Program-made: the position numbers and the translations under genes
The notes under the pieces: model-generated
Seen by the model: only the letters and a program-made list of their open reading frames with translations
Told to the model about the DNA's origin: nothing
Databases searched by the model: none
Shown: piece by piece, positions 16,866 through 25,654 of the stretch
How positions within the stretch are numbered: the first letter of the stretch is position 1
Layout of the letters: every line of letters starts with the position of its first letter
From: Spirochaetaceae bacterium
GTDB taxonomy: Bacteria; Spirochaetota; Spirochaetia; Treponematales; Treponemataceae
Length of the DNA: 64,000 bases
Direction: 5' to 3'
NCBI GenBank assembly: GCA_017416145.1
Contig: JAFQDD010000023.1
Span: forward strand, 149,181 to 213,180

Positions 16866-18668
16866 CTAAATTGTGTACAACAAACTTCCTGTACAATTTT
16901 CTGAGCGAAGAACAGCACTTTCATCTCCTGCTAACATTCTTTCGCACAAATTGGCTCCCATTGGTTTTCCCATCAAAAAGCCTTGAATATTTTTACAATT
17001 TATAGCTTCCAAAACTTTTAGCTGCTCTGGATTTTCAACACCTTCTGCAATGGTATCCAAGCCCATTTTTGTAACAAGGGAAACTATCGCATTGGTAATG
17101 TCTGCTTCCTTGCTTTGTTCAGAAGATATGTTTGCAATGAATGATTTATCAATTTTCAAAGTTGTCAAAGGCAAAACTTGTAAATAACTTAAAGATGAAT
17201 AACCAGTTCCAAAATCGTCCAAGGAAATTCCGATTCCCAATTCTTTGACACGACTTAGCAGTTCCACAGTATCTTCTATATTATCGATAAAAATTCCCTC
17301 AGTGATTTCAATTTCAATTTTTCGAGGGTCAATATTATGACGACGAATTGCAGAATTTAAATCAAACAAGAAAGTAGGATTTTTTAGTTGAATGGGAGAC
17401 ACATTTATTGACATAATTCCTTGGAAATTATATTCCCGCTGCCATTTTGCAAGATAATAGCAAGATTGATCCAAAACCCAATCTCCCAAAGGAATAATCA
17501 ACTTTGATTCTTCCGCCATCGGAATAAACTGATCTGGTTTTATCCAGCCTAATTCTGAGTCGTACCAACGAACCAAAGCTTCAAAACCACGAAGAGTTTT
17601 TGTAGTAATATCAACCTGAGGCTGAAAATATAATTCTAAACAACTTGTATCGATGGCATTTGTCAATTTATTTTCTAAGCAAATTCGTTCGACAAACTTT
17701 TCTTGCATCAATTGTTCAAAGAAATAAACAGCATTTTTCCCGCTCTTTTTAACTTCATACATCGCCATATCAGCATATTGGAAAAGTTCATCAAGTTTTG
17801 TAGTGTCGTTTGGATACAAAGCGATTCCAGCAGAAATGTTAATATTAACCTTGTTCAATTCTTCAAGAACCGTATCTCCCACAGTTCCCATATAATCCCG
17901 AGAATAAACATTTGTTACAGAAAGCAAAAACTCATCTCCACCAAAACGATACACAGAAATATCTTTAGTACAAAGATTTTTTAGCACATTTGCAGTTCTT
18001 TGCAACAACTCATCCCCTGCTGTATGCCCCATAGAATCGTTTACTTTTTTTAGATTATCCACATCAATAACCATAATGGCGGCTTTTGTGTTGTTTTCAG
18101 AAGCATCTTTTACAATTTGCTCCAAATCCATCATCATTTTTGCACGATTTGGGATTTCAGTTAATTTATCGTAATATGCAATATGTTCAAGTTCTTTGTT
18201 TAAACTTTCGATTTTCTCAAGTTTGCTTTTCAAAGCTTGTTTTGACAACAATAATTCATCAGAAACAGCAGCCATACGCAGATTCTGATTTCGTAAAAGA
18301 TTTTCTTTTTCCATAAATCGAGAAACATCTTGAAAAATAAACATCAAAATATCATCTTCGATTTCTGAAACATTAACCTTTAGCCACATATTCAATTCTG
18401 GAGAATAAAATTCCTGACTAATTTCTTGATTTGATGAATAACTTGATTTTCCAACGCTAACAAAATCTACATTTGGAGATAAAATTTCAAAAAGACTGGA
18501 TAAATTCATATCTTGATTTTTTCGAGATTTTATCATTTTTTCAAATTGATTATTTGAATATAAAACAGAAAAATCACTTATTTCATCGTTATGAAAAACT
18601 GGTCGAACCAAAACCACAGCATCAGATAAATTAGAAATTATATTTTTAAAAACAGAAGATTTAATCAT
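16866..18668 (-). CDS. PAS-GGDEF-EAL c-di-GMP turnover protein
   Basis: A 600-residue cytoplasmic protein. Residues 1-110 look like a PAS-type sensor, 110-160 a coiled coil, 165-325 a GGDEF domain with an intact YRFGGDEFLLSV (about residue 242), and 340-590 an EAL domain with GFEALVRW (about 362), INVSPIQL, EITEGIF, DDFGTGYSSLSYL, KIDKSFI and EGVENPEQL. Both catalytic signatures are intact, so it may make or degrade c-di-GMP depending on its signal. The usual allosteric RxxD inhibitory site before GGDEF reads CTKD, so product inhibition is probably lost. No transmembrane segment is visible. Confidence 0.93.
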   Translation of the reverse strand: MIKSSVFKNIISNLSDAVVLVRPVFHNDEISDFSVLYSNNQFEKMIKSRKNQDMNLSSLFEILSPNVDFVSVGKSSYSSNQEISQEFYSPELNMWLKVNVSEIEDDILMFIFQDVSRFMEKENLLRNQNLRMAAVSDELLLSKQALKSKLEKIESLNKELEHIAYYDKLTEIPNRAKMMMDLEQIVKDASENNTKAAIMVIDVDNLKKVNDSMGHTAGDELLQRTANVLKNLCTKDISVYRFGGDEFLLSVTNVYSRDYMGTVGDTVLEELNKVNINISAGIALYPNDTTKLDELFQYADMAMYEVKKSGKNAVYFFEQLMQEKFVERICLENKLTNAIDTSCLELYFQPQVDITTKTLRGFEALVRWYDSELGWIKPDQFIPMAEESKLIIPLGDWVLDQSCYYLAKWQREYNFQGIMSINVSPIQLKNPTFLFDLNSAIRRHNIDPRKIEIEITEGIFIDNIEDTVELLSRVKELGIGISLDDFGTGYSSLSYLQVLPLTTLKIDKSFIANISSEQSKEADITNAIVSLVTKMGLDTIAEGVENPEQLKVLEAINCKNIQGFLMGKPMGANLCERMLAGDESAVLRSENCTGSLLYTI

Positions 18669-18873
18669 TGTTCCATATCGTATACATAAAATTTACTCTC
18701 TCTTAATGTAAAAAATTACAATTTTTCTTAATTTTATACGATTTATGAACTTTATGCAAACGAATTTTACGACATCTTTTTTCAATAATAATTACTTTAT
18801 AAACCTCTATTTCCTACGGAAATCCCTAGAAATCCTATTGAAAAACCTTGATTTTTAGCACATAATAGAACCT

Positions 18874-20391
18874 ATGGCAGGTGAAAATTTCTTTCAAAAA
18901 CTTTTTTCGTCTTTCTTTGCAAACTCTGACCCAGCAGCAGAGAAAAAAAGACAACTTAAACAAATTGGCAAAGCTGTAGCAAAATCAAAATACAAGTTTT
19001 ACAAAACTTCTTCTGGAGAGATTTTAGCTCCTTTTGCAAAGTATTTTTATGATATTTACAAAGCTACAAGTCAAGCTCAAATTCTATTTTTAAATACTCA
19101 AAACAAAGAAATCTTTAAAAATTGGGCTGTAAACTTTTACTTAGAAGATAAACAGCGAGAATCCATAGAAAACTTAAGTGAAGAAAAAATCACAGAATTT
19201 GCTAAATCTCAATCTTTTCAGGAAATAAAAGATAGAACAAAAGCTGAAATTGAAGTTTTAACTGCTTTTTTTACTCCAGAAGTTGTTACAAAAATCGACA
19301 CACTTTATACTCGATTAACTGTTTTTGCAGCTTTTGTAAGTTATGATTATTACTTTTTGCTAAAAAAATTCGATTCATCACTTCGAGAAAGAGAATTTTC
19401 TGGTAGTGTAAAATTCGACAATATAAACGCAGAATACTTAACAGACGATTTGAAAGAATTTGTTTCCGTTGCTTATGCTATTCCACTAGATAATTTGTTA
19501 TGGAACGACGTTTTTGAAATGCTCAAGCAAAATCGTGGCGTAACTCCTATGGCACCAAATCTTTGGAACAAAATTCTTGCTAGAATCAAAGATTTACGAG
19601 TTAGTGGCATTTTGGAAATGTTGATTCAGCTTTCTTCTAGCGATCCAAATTATAAAGTTATAGAAAGTCAAAAATTAGAGCGAATCGCAGAGCCTTACTA
19701 CGAAAAAATAAAAGACACAGCTGAAAAAACCATCAAAAAACTAGAAAAACAACAAAAAGACGGCAAAAAGTCTCAGTTGGCAGTCCAAGTTTTTGGTTCA
19801 GAAAATGTTATTCGCCTAAAGCATTACACAGAAAATAACGGTATCGCTTTTACAAAGAAACGCCTTGCTGGATACAAATATGCGGCTCCGTTAAACTACT
19901 TAAAAGCATTTTTAATTGATTACATAAAAAAAGATTTGCGAGATTTTTGCGATTTAGTTTTGGTTCGCGGAAAATGGACAACCACAGCTCTCGCTTCTCC
20001 TTTGTCAGATGCCTACAACGCTTTACTAGAAACTTCTGATACAATTACAGCCTTTGATAACCGACTTTCCGAAGATGGAGAATACGGAGCAAAATTCAAA
20101 AATTACATTATCAGAGTAGACAGAGATATCGAAGCCCAAAAAGTTATGATGTCTTTATTGGATGATGTAAACACAGATGCAAAGGACTTGGTTGCAGAAT
20201 CTTCCAAAAAACTTATTGTGGTTGGAAAAACCATAAAAGCTTTGTTAGAAGATCACGAAAAACAAAGACCAGAAATGCTCATAAACTGGAAAGAAATCGA
20301 TAGATTTGCTGAAACTCCAATAAAAGATATGGGAGTTGATTTATACAAAAAAATCTATTTATTCGTTTCTCTAATGCAAATGTACGTATAA
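18874..20391 (+). CDS. Conserved-looking helical protein, unknown function
   Basis: A 505-residue soluble protein with no signal peptide. It is lysine- and aromatic-rich and mostly helical; notable blocks are KFYKTSSGEILAPFAKYFYD, AYAIPLDNLLWNDVFEML and MLINWKEIDRFAETPIKDMG. It may belong to a treponemal family of uncharacterised proteins (possibly DUF5312), which I cannot check. It begins a plus-strand run that includes an outer-membrane protein 28 bases downstream, so the two may be co-transcribed. Confidence 0.7.
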   Translation: MAGENFFQKLFSSFFANSDPAAEKKRQLKQIGKAVAKSKYKFYKTSSGEILAPFAKYFYDIYKATSQAQILFLNTQNKEIFKNWAVNFYLEDKQRESIENLSEEKITEFAKSQSFQEIKDRTKAEIEVLTAFFTPEVVTKIDTLYTRLTVFAAFVSYDYYFLLKKFDSSLREREFSGSVKFDNINAEYLTDDLKEFVSVAYAIPLDNLLWNDVFEMLKQNRGVTPMAPNLWNKILARIKDLRVSGILEMLIQLSSSDPNYKVIESQKLERIAEPYYEKIKDTAEKTIKKLEKQQKDGKKSQLAVQVFGSENVIRLKHYTENNGIAFTKKRLAGYKYAAPLNYLKAFLIDYIKKDLRDFCDLVLVRGKWTTTALASPLSDAYNALLETSDTITAFDNRLSEDGEYGAKFKNYIIRVDRDIEAQKVMMSLLDDVNTDAKDLVAESSKKLIVVGKTIKALLEDHEKQRPEMLINWKEIDRFAETPIKDMGVDLYKKIYLFVSLMQMYV

Positions 20392-20419
20392 TTTTTCATT
20401 TCAAAAAAAAGGTTTGTCT

Positions 20420-22135
20420 ATGAAAAAAGTTTTTTCGTTTTTACTTTTGATTTTGGTGTTTACAAATTTAAATGCACAAGTTGTAAATGATGGACAACTT
20501 CTAAAAAGTGATTTTTGGATTTATCAAGATTTAGAAACTCTCTCTCTTGAATCTAAAGAAGTTCTCTTTTGGGATACAACGCCTGTTTCCGTTGGAGAAA
20601 TTAAGTTTTATCTAAAACAACTTGATTACGAAAAACTTTCTCAAAATGGAAAAGACTTATACAACAAAGTTTATGATTATTTGTACACAACTTCCTACAT
20701 CGGGAAAAAAAACTTACAATCTCAAGGAATAGAAAAAGATTCCTCTACAAGATTTTCTGTAGGAATTGATTTTAATCCAGAAGTGTATTTTAGGACAAAC
20801 AAAGATATCCAATCATCAGTTCAATATTATTACGAGAATTGGCCTTTATCCGCTCCAATCAAATTTGGGGTTTCCGATTATGTTTGCTTAGAATTGGATT
20901 TTTTCTTAGGTAAAAATTATTATTCATCTACATCAACAGATTCTTTTACAAATATTCCATTAAGTGGTGGTGATATTGAGTACGAATTTCCAAGATTTGC
21001 TTACGGTAGTTTTGGAAAAACCTATGAAGATTGGGGATACAATTTTACAATTGGAAAAGAAGGTTTTTCTATTGGAAACACAACCCTTGGCTCAATAATT
21101 TACAATTCTACATTTGAGACAGACGCTTATTCTGTTGCATCTGTGTATTCTCCAAAATTTAAATACAACTTAATATTTAGCCAAGTAACTCACAAAAGTT
21201 TTTTATATCTTCACAATTTTAATGTAAAAATTCTTCCAAATTTAAAATTCAGCATAACAGAAGGTGGTCTTCGAGAAGGTCCAATCGAGTTAAAATATTT
21301 TAACCCAACAATGATTATCCACTCTTTCTATGGAGCCGACATTTACAAAACTGAAGAAGAATACAATCTAAATCGGCACTATTCTTCATATTTAGGATTT
21401 ACATTAGATTACAATCCTGTGAAAAATTTACGTCTTTATTGTTTGTATGCTATGACAGAAATGCAGCTCCCTGGTGAAAGAAATAGCTCCTATGGCTCAC
21501 TTTTGCCAAACGGAATCGGATTACAAGGGGGAATTGATTTTTCACATCCAAGTGGCTCAAAAGGCTTTTACGTTGGAAATATCGAAGCTGTTTACACTTG
21601 TCCATATTTATATTTAAAACAAAGTCCTGATTGGTCTTTGGTAAAATTACGTTTTGACAAAATGAATGCTTCAAATCCTGTGGTTTCTTGGATTGGTTCT
21701 CCTTTTGGACCAGATACTTTTGCTCTAACTTTGAGTTTTGGGTATACACAGCCACAAAAATGGTCTGCAAAAGCAGGATATTTACTTACCATGAAAGGTG
21801 AAATTGACGGTAAAACTATCCAAGAAAAACTTCCTCTAAAATCTGAAAAGGACAATCCAAATGCCGAAAAATATCCTGCATATTATCCAACAGTTTTACA
21901 CGAGCTTGGATATTTGACAGAAGAAGAAGCTCGAGAACGTGCACAAGTTCAAGGTTTATCTGGCATTATTCAATATAGAAATGATGTTTCAATTTCTGGA
22001 GAATATTGGTTTTCCGAAAAACTTAAAGCCAATGCAGAAGGAATTTATACCTTTGTTTTCAACAATAATCATAAAAAAAATGATTTCCAACAAGGATTTG
22101 AGCTAAAACTTTCTTGTAGTTATAATATTTTCTAG
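20420..22135 (+). CDS. Putative outer-membrane beta-barrel protein, large
   Basis: A 571-residue exported protein. ATG at 20420 follows AAAGG by seven bases and starts a standard signal peptide ending TNLNAQ. The mature part has many aromatic, alternating strands (for example FPRFAYGSFGKTYEDWGYNFTIG and SYLGFTLDYNPVKNLRLYCLYAM) and ends FELKLSCSYNIF, a typical barrel end with terminal phenylalanine. The size and the mid-protein strand pattern recall Wzi-like or porin-type barrels, but I cannot assign a family. It follows the 505-residue protein closely. Confidence 0.68.
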   Translation: MKKVFSFLLLILVFTNLNAQVVNDGQLLKSDFWIYQDLETLSLESKEVLFWDTTPVSVGEIKFYLKQLDYEKLSQNGKDLYNKVYDYLYTTSYIGKKNLQSQGIEKDSSTRFSVGIDFNPEVYFRTNKDIQSSVQYYYENWPLSAPIKFGVSDYVCLELDFFLGKNYYSSTSTDSFTNIPLSGGDIEYEFPRFAYGSFGKTYEDWGYNFTIGKEGFSIGNTTLGSIIYNSTFETDAYSVASVYSPKFKYNLIFSQVTHKSFLYLHNFNVKILPNLKFSITEGGLREGPIELKYFNPTMIIHSFYGADIYKTEEEYNLNRHYSSYLGFTLDYNPVKNLRLYCLYAMTEMQLPGERNSSYGSLLPNGIGLQGGIDFSHPSGSKGFYVGNIEAVYTCPYLYLKQSPDWSLVKLRFDKMNASNPVVSWIGSPFGPDTFALTLSFGYTQPQKWSAKAGYLLTMKGEIDGKTIQEKLPLKSEKDNPNAEKYPAYYPTVLHELGYLTEEEARERAQVQGLSGIIQYRNDVSISGEYWFSEKLKANAEGIYTFVFNNNHKKNDFQQGFELKLSCSYNIF

Positions 22136-22187
22136 ATTTTACGCTAAAAATTCAAAATTTTGTAAATCTTTATATAGTATTTATTAT

Positions 22188-23786
22188 ATGAAGATTTACA
22201 TAAAAAAGTTATTGTCTGTTTTTTCAAAGAAAAAGGATTTTTTTCCTCAGGATTCTGATACTCTCTTAGAAAACTCAGAAGACTTCACTCCTGTTTTTGC
22301 TGAAAAAACTGACAATCCCCTTGAAAACGATGACTTTATCTTAGAAACTGCACAAAAAGCCTTTGGTATCACCTATTTATATCCCTGGCAAAGATTAGTA
22401 ATCGCAAATATTCTAGAACCAGAAAACGAAAATAGCCAACAAATCGTCTTGCTTCCCACAGGAGCTGGAAAATCTATGTGTTTTTTGGTTCCTGCCCTAG
22501 TGTTTGAAGGTGCTACGCTGATTTTGTATCCACTTTTAGCTTTAATGCAAGACCAAGAGCGTCGTATGCAGGAAGGGAATTTGTCGGCTGTTACTTTTCG
22601 TGGCGGTCAGAGTCCAGAAGAACGGGCTGAAAAAATTCAAGCTATAAAAGAGGGAAAAGCAAAGGTCATTCTTGCAAATCCAGAAGTTTTGCAATCAAAA
22701 AATCTTATTGAACAACTAAAAAGCTGCAACATTTCCCATATCGCCATAGACGAAGCCCATTGTGTTTCTGAATGGGGAGACACTTTTCGCCCAGCTTATC
22801 TGACTCTAGGAGCAATCATCAAAGAACTAAATATTAGTCGAGTAACAGCTTTTACAGCCACCGCAAGTCCAGTTGTTTTGGAGCGAATAAATCAAGTTTT
22901 ATTTGAGGGGAATGGTCACATTGTACGAAGCGAAGCAGACAGACCAAATATCCATTATTATGTCCATTATGCTCATTGCAAAGAAAAAGCTGTGTTAAGA
23001 TTAGCAGAAAAAGAAGAAAAACCCTTGCTAATTTTTTGTAGTTCAAGAAACAACGCAGAACAAATGGCTCACCTTTTGCAAGAACAATTACGGGTTTTGC
23101 ATCCTGAAGAAAAACAATCTGTCAGCTTTTATCACGCTGGTCTTTCAAAAGAAGAAAAAACCTCTATCGAAAAATGGTTTTATCCCCACAAAAAAGGAAT
23201 GATGGCCTGTACTTGTGCTTTTGGTATGGGAGTTGATAAAAAAGATATAAAAACTGTAATCCACCTAGATCCGCCCCAAACGGCAGAAAGTTTTATCCAA
23301 GAAGCAGGAAGAGGCGGCAGAGATGGTTCTATTGCAAAATCAATTTTGGTTTGGAGTCCCGAAGATAGCCGAAAATACAATAAATTTCCAGAAAAAAGTC
23401 GTGAGAGAGTATTGCTGGATTTTGCCACCACAAAAGTTTGCCGCCGACAAGTTTTGTTGGACGCTCTTGGTGCAGAACAAGCTCCTTGTAAAGGCTGTGA
23501 TAATTGCCTAGGAATATCTATTCACGAGGAATATGAAAATATTAAGATTTTCAATTTTTTGAAAAAATACAAAAATATGTATACACGAAGTGAATTGGCA
23601 GAAAAACTTGCTGCTAAAGAAGTCGCTCTACCCTACGGACTTTTAGCAAACGAATATGATGATATTATCAAGCATCTTCAGTATCAAAATAAACTTTCAA
23701 AAGGATTGATAAAAATAATTTCTACAAAAATTAAAAAGTCATATCCAAAGAAAAATCAATCAACAACATCTCCTCCATCTTCATAG
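22188..23786 (+). CDS. recQ: RecQ-family ATP-dependent DNA helicase
   Basis: A 532-residue superfamily 2 helicase that unwinds DNA 3' to 5' in recombination and repair. Motifs in order: YPWQRLVI, Walker A LPTGAGKSMCF, LYPLLALMQDQ, Walker B AIDEAHCVSEWGDTFRPAY, FTATASP, FCSSRNNAEQM, AFGMGVDKKDI and QEAGRGGRDG, then the RecQ zinc-binding cysteines CRRQ...CKGCDNC. About 55 extra residues precede the helicase core, and the HRDC domain of longer RecQ proteins is missing. Its last 31 bases overlap the convergent small membrane-protein gene. Confidence 0.93.
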   Translation: MKIYIKKLLSVFSKKKDFFPQDSDTLLENSEDFTPVFAEKTDNPLENDDFILETAQKAFGITYLYPWQRLVIANILEPENENSQQIVLLPTGAGKSMCFLVPALVFEGATLILYPLLALMQDQERRMQEGNLSAVTFRGGQSPEERAEKIQAIKEGKAKVILANPEVLQSKNLIEQLKSCNISHIAIDEAHCVSEWGDTFRPAYLTLGAIIKELNISRVTAFTATASPVVLERINQVLFEGNGHIVRSEADRPNIHYYVHYAHCKEKAVLRLAEKEEKPLLIFCSSRNNAEQMAHLLQEQLRVLHPEEKQSVSFYHAGLSKEEKTSIEKWFYPHKKGMMACTCAFGMGVDKKDIKTVIHLDPPQTAESFIQEAGRGGRDGSIAKSILVWSPEDSRKYNKFPEKSRERVLLDFATTKVCRRQVLLDALGAEQAPCKGCDNCLGISIHEEYENIKIFNFLKKYKNMYTRSELAEKLAAKEVALPYGLLANEYDDIIKHLQYQNKLSKGLIKIISTKIKKSYPKKNQSTTSPPSS

Positions 23787-23989
23787 CCCTCCTCTTCTGT
23801 TTCGCTAGATTCATTTTTAGGATCTGAAGATGATTGGGTAACTTTTTTTTGCTTTGGAGGTTTAGGACGTTTTCTGTAACTGATAATATAATTCACAAAA
23901 TTTAAATACAGCACAACCGCAACCACAGCAATTATCACGTATTTGTTTTTGAGAACAGCTACAATCACATCCCAAACAGACATATCCAT
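23756..23989 (-). CDS. Small membrane protein with acidic tail
   Basis: A 77-residue protein: short N-terminus, one transmembrane helix (YVIIAVVAVVLYLNFVNYII), a basic juxtamembrane patch (RKRPKPPKQKK) and an acidic Ser/Glu/Asp tail. ATG at 23989 has a strong AGGAGAG ribosome-binding site seven bases upstream, which supports a real gene. Function is unknown; the layout suggests an inner-membrane anchor with a cytoplasmic, charged tail. It overlaps the 3' end of recQ tail to tail. Confidence 0.65.
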   Translation of the reverse strand: MDMSVWDVIVAVLKNKYVIIAVVAVVLYLNFVNYIISYRKRPKPPKQKKVTQSSSDPKNESSETEEEGYEDGGDVVD

Positions 23990-24044
23990 TCTTTCTCTCC
24001 TAAGCAATTACCAAAATTTCACATTTGATTTTATATCAATTTGT

Positions 24045-25514
24045 TTATTTTGCTTTGTTTCCAAGATTTTTAATTGTTACAAGCAAAGAATCAAGTTTTT
24101 CATGAGTAATGAGCGGATTTAGCAGTGTGAACTTTAAGCAAACACCGCCGTTAGAAACTGTTTGCCCAATAACAACACCTTCGTCGTGGATTAGGCTTCG
24201 TCTAACTTTTTTGTTTACTTCATCTCGCTCTGCATTTCCACAGAAAGAAGAAGAAAGTCTAAATACCACAGAACTGATTTCAGGATTTGTAACCACGTCA
24301 AAGTCAGAATCGGCTGCAAGTTTTTCGTAAAGATATTGAGCATTTTCCATACTTGTAGAAATCAACTTTGACCAACCTTCCACTCCACGAGTTTGGAAAG
24401 AAACCCAAACTTTTAGAGCATCAAAACGGCGAGTTGTTTGAATTGATTTGTCTACAAGGTTTGTGTATCCGTCTTCTTCATCCTCAGTTCTGTTTAGATA
24501 ATCGGCATGAATTGTTAAGGCTTCAAAGTTTTTTCCATCTGCCAATAAAACAGCACTACAGCTAATTGGCATTAAAAACATTTTATGAAAATCCAAAGTA
24601 ATAGAATTACACAAAGAAAGATTTGCAACTCTATCTTTATATTTTGTAGACATTACAACTCCACTTCCGTAAGCTGCGTCTGCGTGGAACCACATATTGT
24701 GCTTTTTACAAAGTTCAGCAATTTTATCAAGTGGATCAATACTTCCAAAATCTGTAGTTCCAACTGTTCCAACTACACAAAATGGAATATTTCCAGCTGC
24801 AATATCATCTTCAATCAATTTTTGTAAAGCTACAGCATCCATCTTTTTTCGGTCATCAACTGGAACTTTTACAACACACTCGTAGCCAAGACCAAGCATG
24901 TGAGCTGATTTTTCCATAGAAAAGTGAGAAATACAAGATGTGTAAAGGCGGAATTTTTTGAAGTTTTCAGGCAACCCGTATTTTTTCACGTCGTGATGCA
25001 AAACTGTGTTACAAAACCAGTCTCTAGCCACAAGCAAAGCTGTTTCATTTGATTGAGAACCACCAGAAGTAAAAACACCGTCTGGATTATTTCCTGCTTT
25101 ATCTAAGCCAAAAAGTGAGCAAAGTTTTTTCACAACTACAGTTTCAATTTCAGTTGCTACAGGAGATTGATCCCAAGAATCCATAGATTGATTGTAAGTT
25201 GCAATAATCAATTCAGAAGCAATTGTTTCAACAAGTGATGGACCATGTAAGTGCGCCATATAATTTTGAGAAGGAGTGCGTAAAAAATATGGAAGAACTT
25301 TTTCCTTTAAGCGTGAAAAAACTTCATCAAAACCAAGACCTTGTTCTGGCAAAAGTTCATCAACTTCAATAATTTTTTGAAGTTCTTGAGGAGTTGGACC
25401 TGCATAAGCCTTTCCGTCCACAAAAGTTTCTGTAATAGCCTTTGCCACATTATTGATAATTTCTAGATAATCATCTTTGTTTTGTTGATTTTGAGTTAAA
25501 AAAACGCTTTCCAT
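24045..25514 (-). CDS. ddc: PLP-dependent decarboxylase, probably L-2,4-diaminobutyrate decarboxylase
   Basis: A 489-residue group II PLP decarboxylase: FTSGGSQSNETALLVARDW, VGTVGTTDFGSID, WFHADAAYGSG and LDFHKMFLMPISC, with the PLP lysine in HKM. The family also includes glutamate, aspartate and aromatic amino acid decarboxylases. The diaminobutyrate assignment rests on the neighbouring diaminobutyrate aminotransferase gene on the same strand, the same pairing as dat-ddc in gamma-proteobacteria, where the product is 1,3-diaminopropane. Good start AAGGAAGGTTTATG. A terminator-like hairpin lies between the two genes, so it may have its own promoter or be reached by read-through. Confidence 0.78.
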   Translation of the reverse strand: MESVFLTQNQQNKDDYLEIINNVAKAITETFVDGKAYAGPTPQELQKIIEVDELLPEQGLGFDEVFSRLKEKVLPYFLRTPSQNYMAHLHGPSLVETIASELIIATYNQSMDSWDQSPVATEIETVVVKKLCSLFGLDKAGNNPDGVFTSGGSQSNETALLVARDWFCNTVLHHDVKKYGLPENFKKFRLYTSCISHFSMEKSAHMLGLGYECVVKVPVDDRKKMDAVALQKLIEDDIAAGNIPFCVVGTVGTTDFGSIDPLDKIAELCKKHNMWFHADAAYGSGVVMSTKYKDRVANLSLCNSITLDFHKMFLMPISCSAVLLADGKNFEALTIHADYLNRTEDEEDGYTNLVDKSIQTTRRFDALKVWVSFQTRGVEGWSKLISTSMENAQYLYEKLAADSDFDVVTNPEISSVVFRLSSSFCGNAERDEVNKKVRRSLIHDEGVVIGQTVSNGGVCLKFTLLNPLITHEKLDSLLVTIKNLGNKAK

Positions 25515-25592
25515 AAACCTTCCTTGTTTTTTAGTTTTCTTTATAGATTCATTGATAAAAAAATGATATTGGGATTTTCCCTAGTTTACGTA

Positions 25593-25632
25593 AAAAAAAC
25601 CTGCCAACTAGTTTCCTAATCAGCAGGTTTTT
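25593..25632 (-). terminator. Terminator-like hairpin between dat and ddc
   Basis: On the minus strand AAAAACCTGC...GCAGGTTTTTTTT, a ten-base stem with a T run, 23 bases after the aminotransferase stop. It could end the dat transcript or reduce expression of ddc downstream. Confidence 0.8.
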
Positions 25633-25654
25633 CTAGTATAGATATATTATAGAT

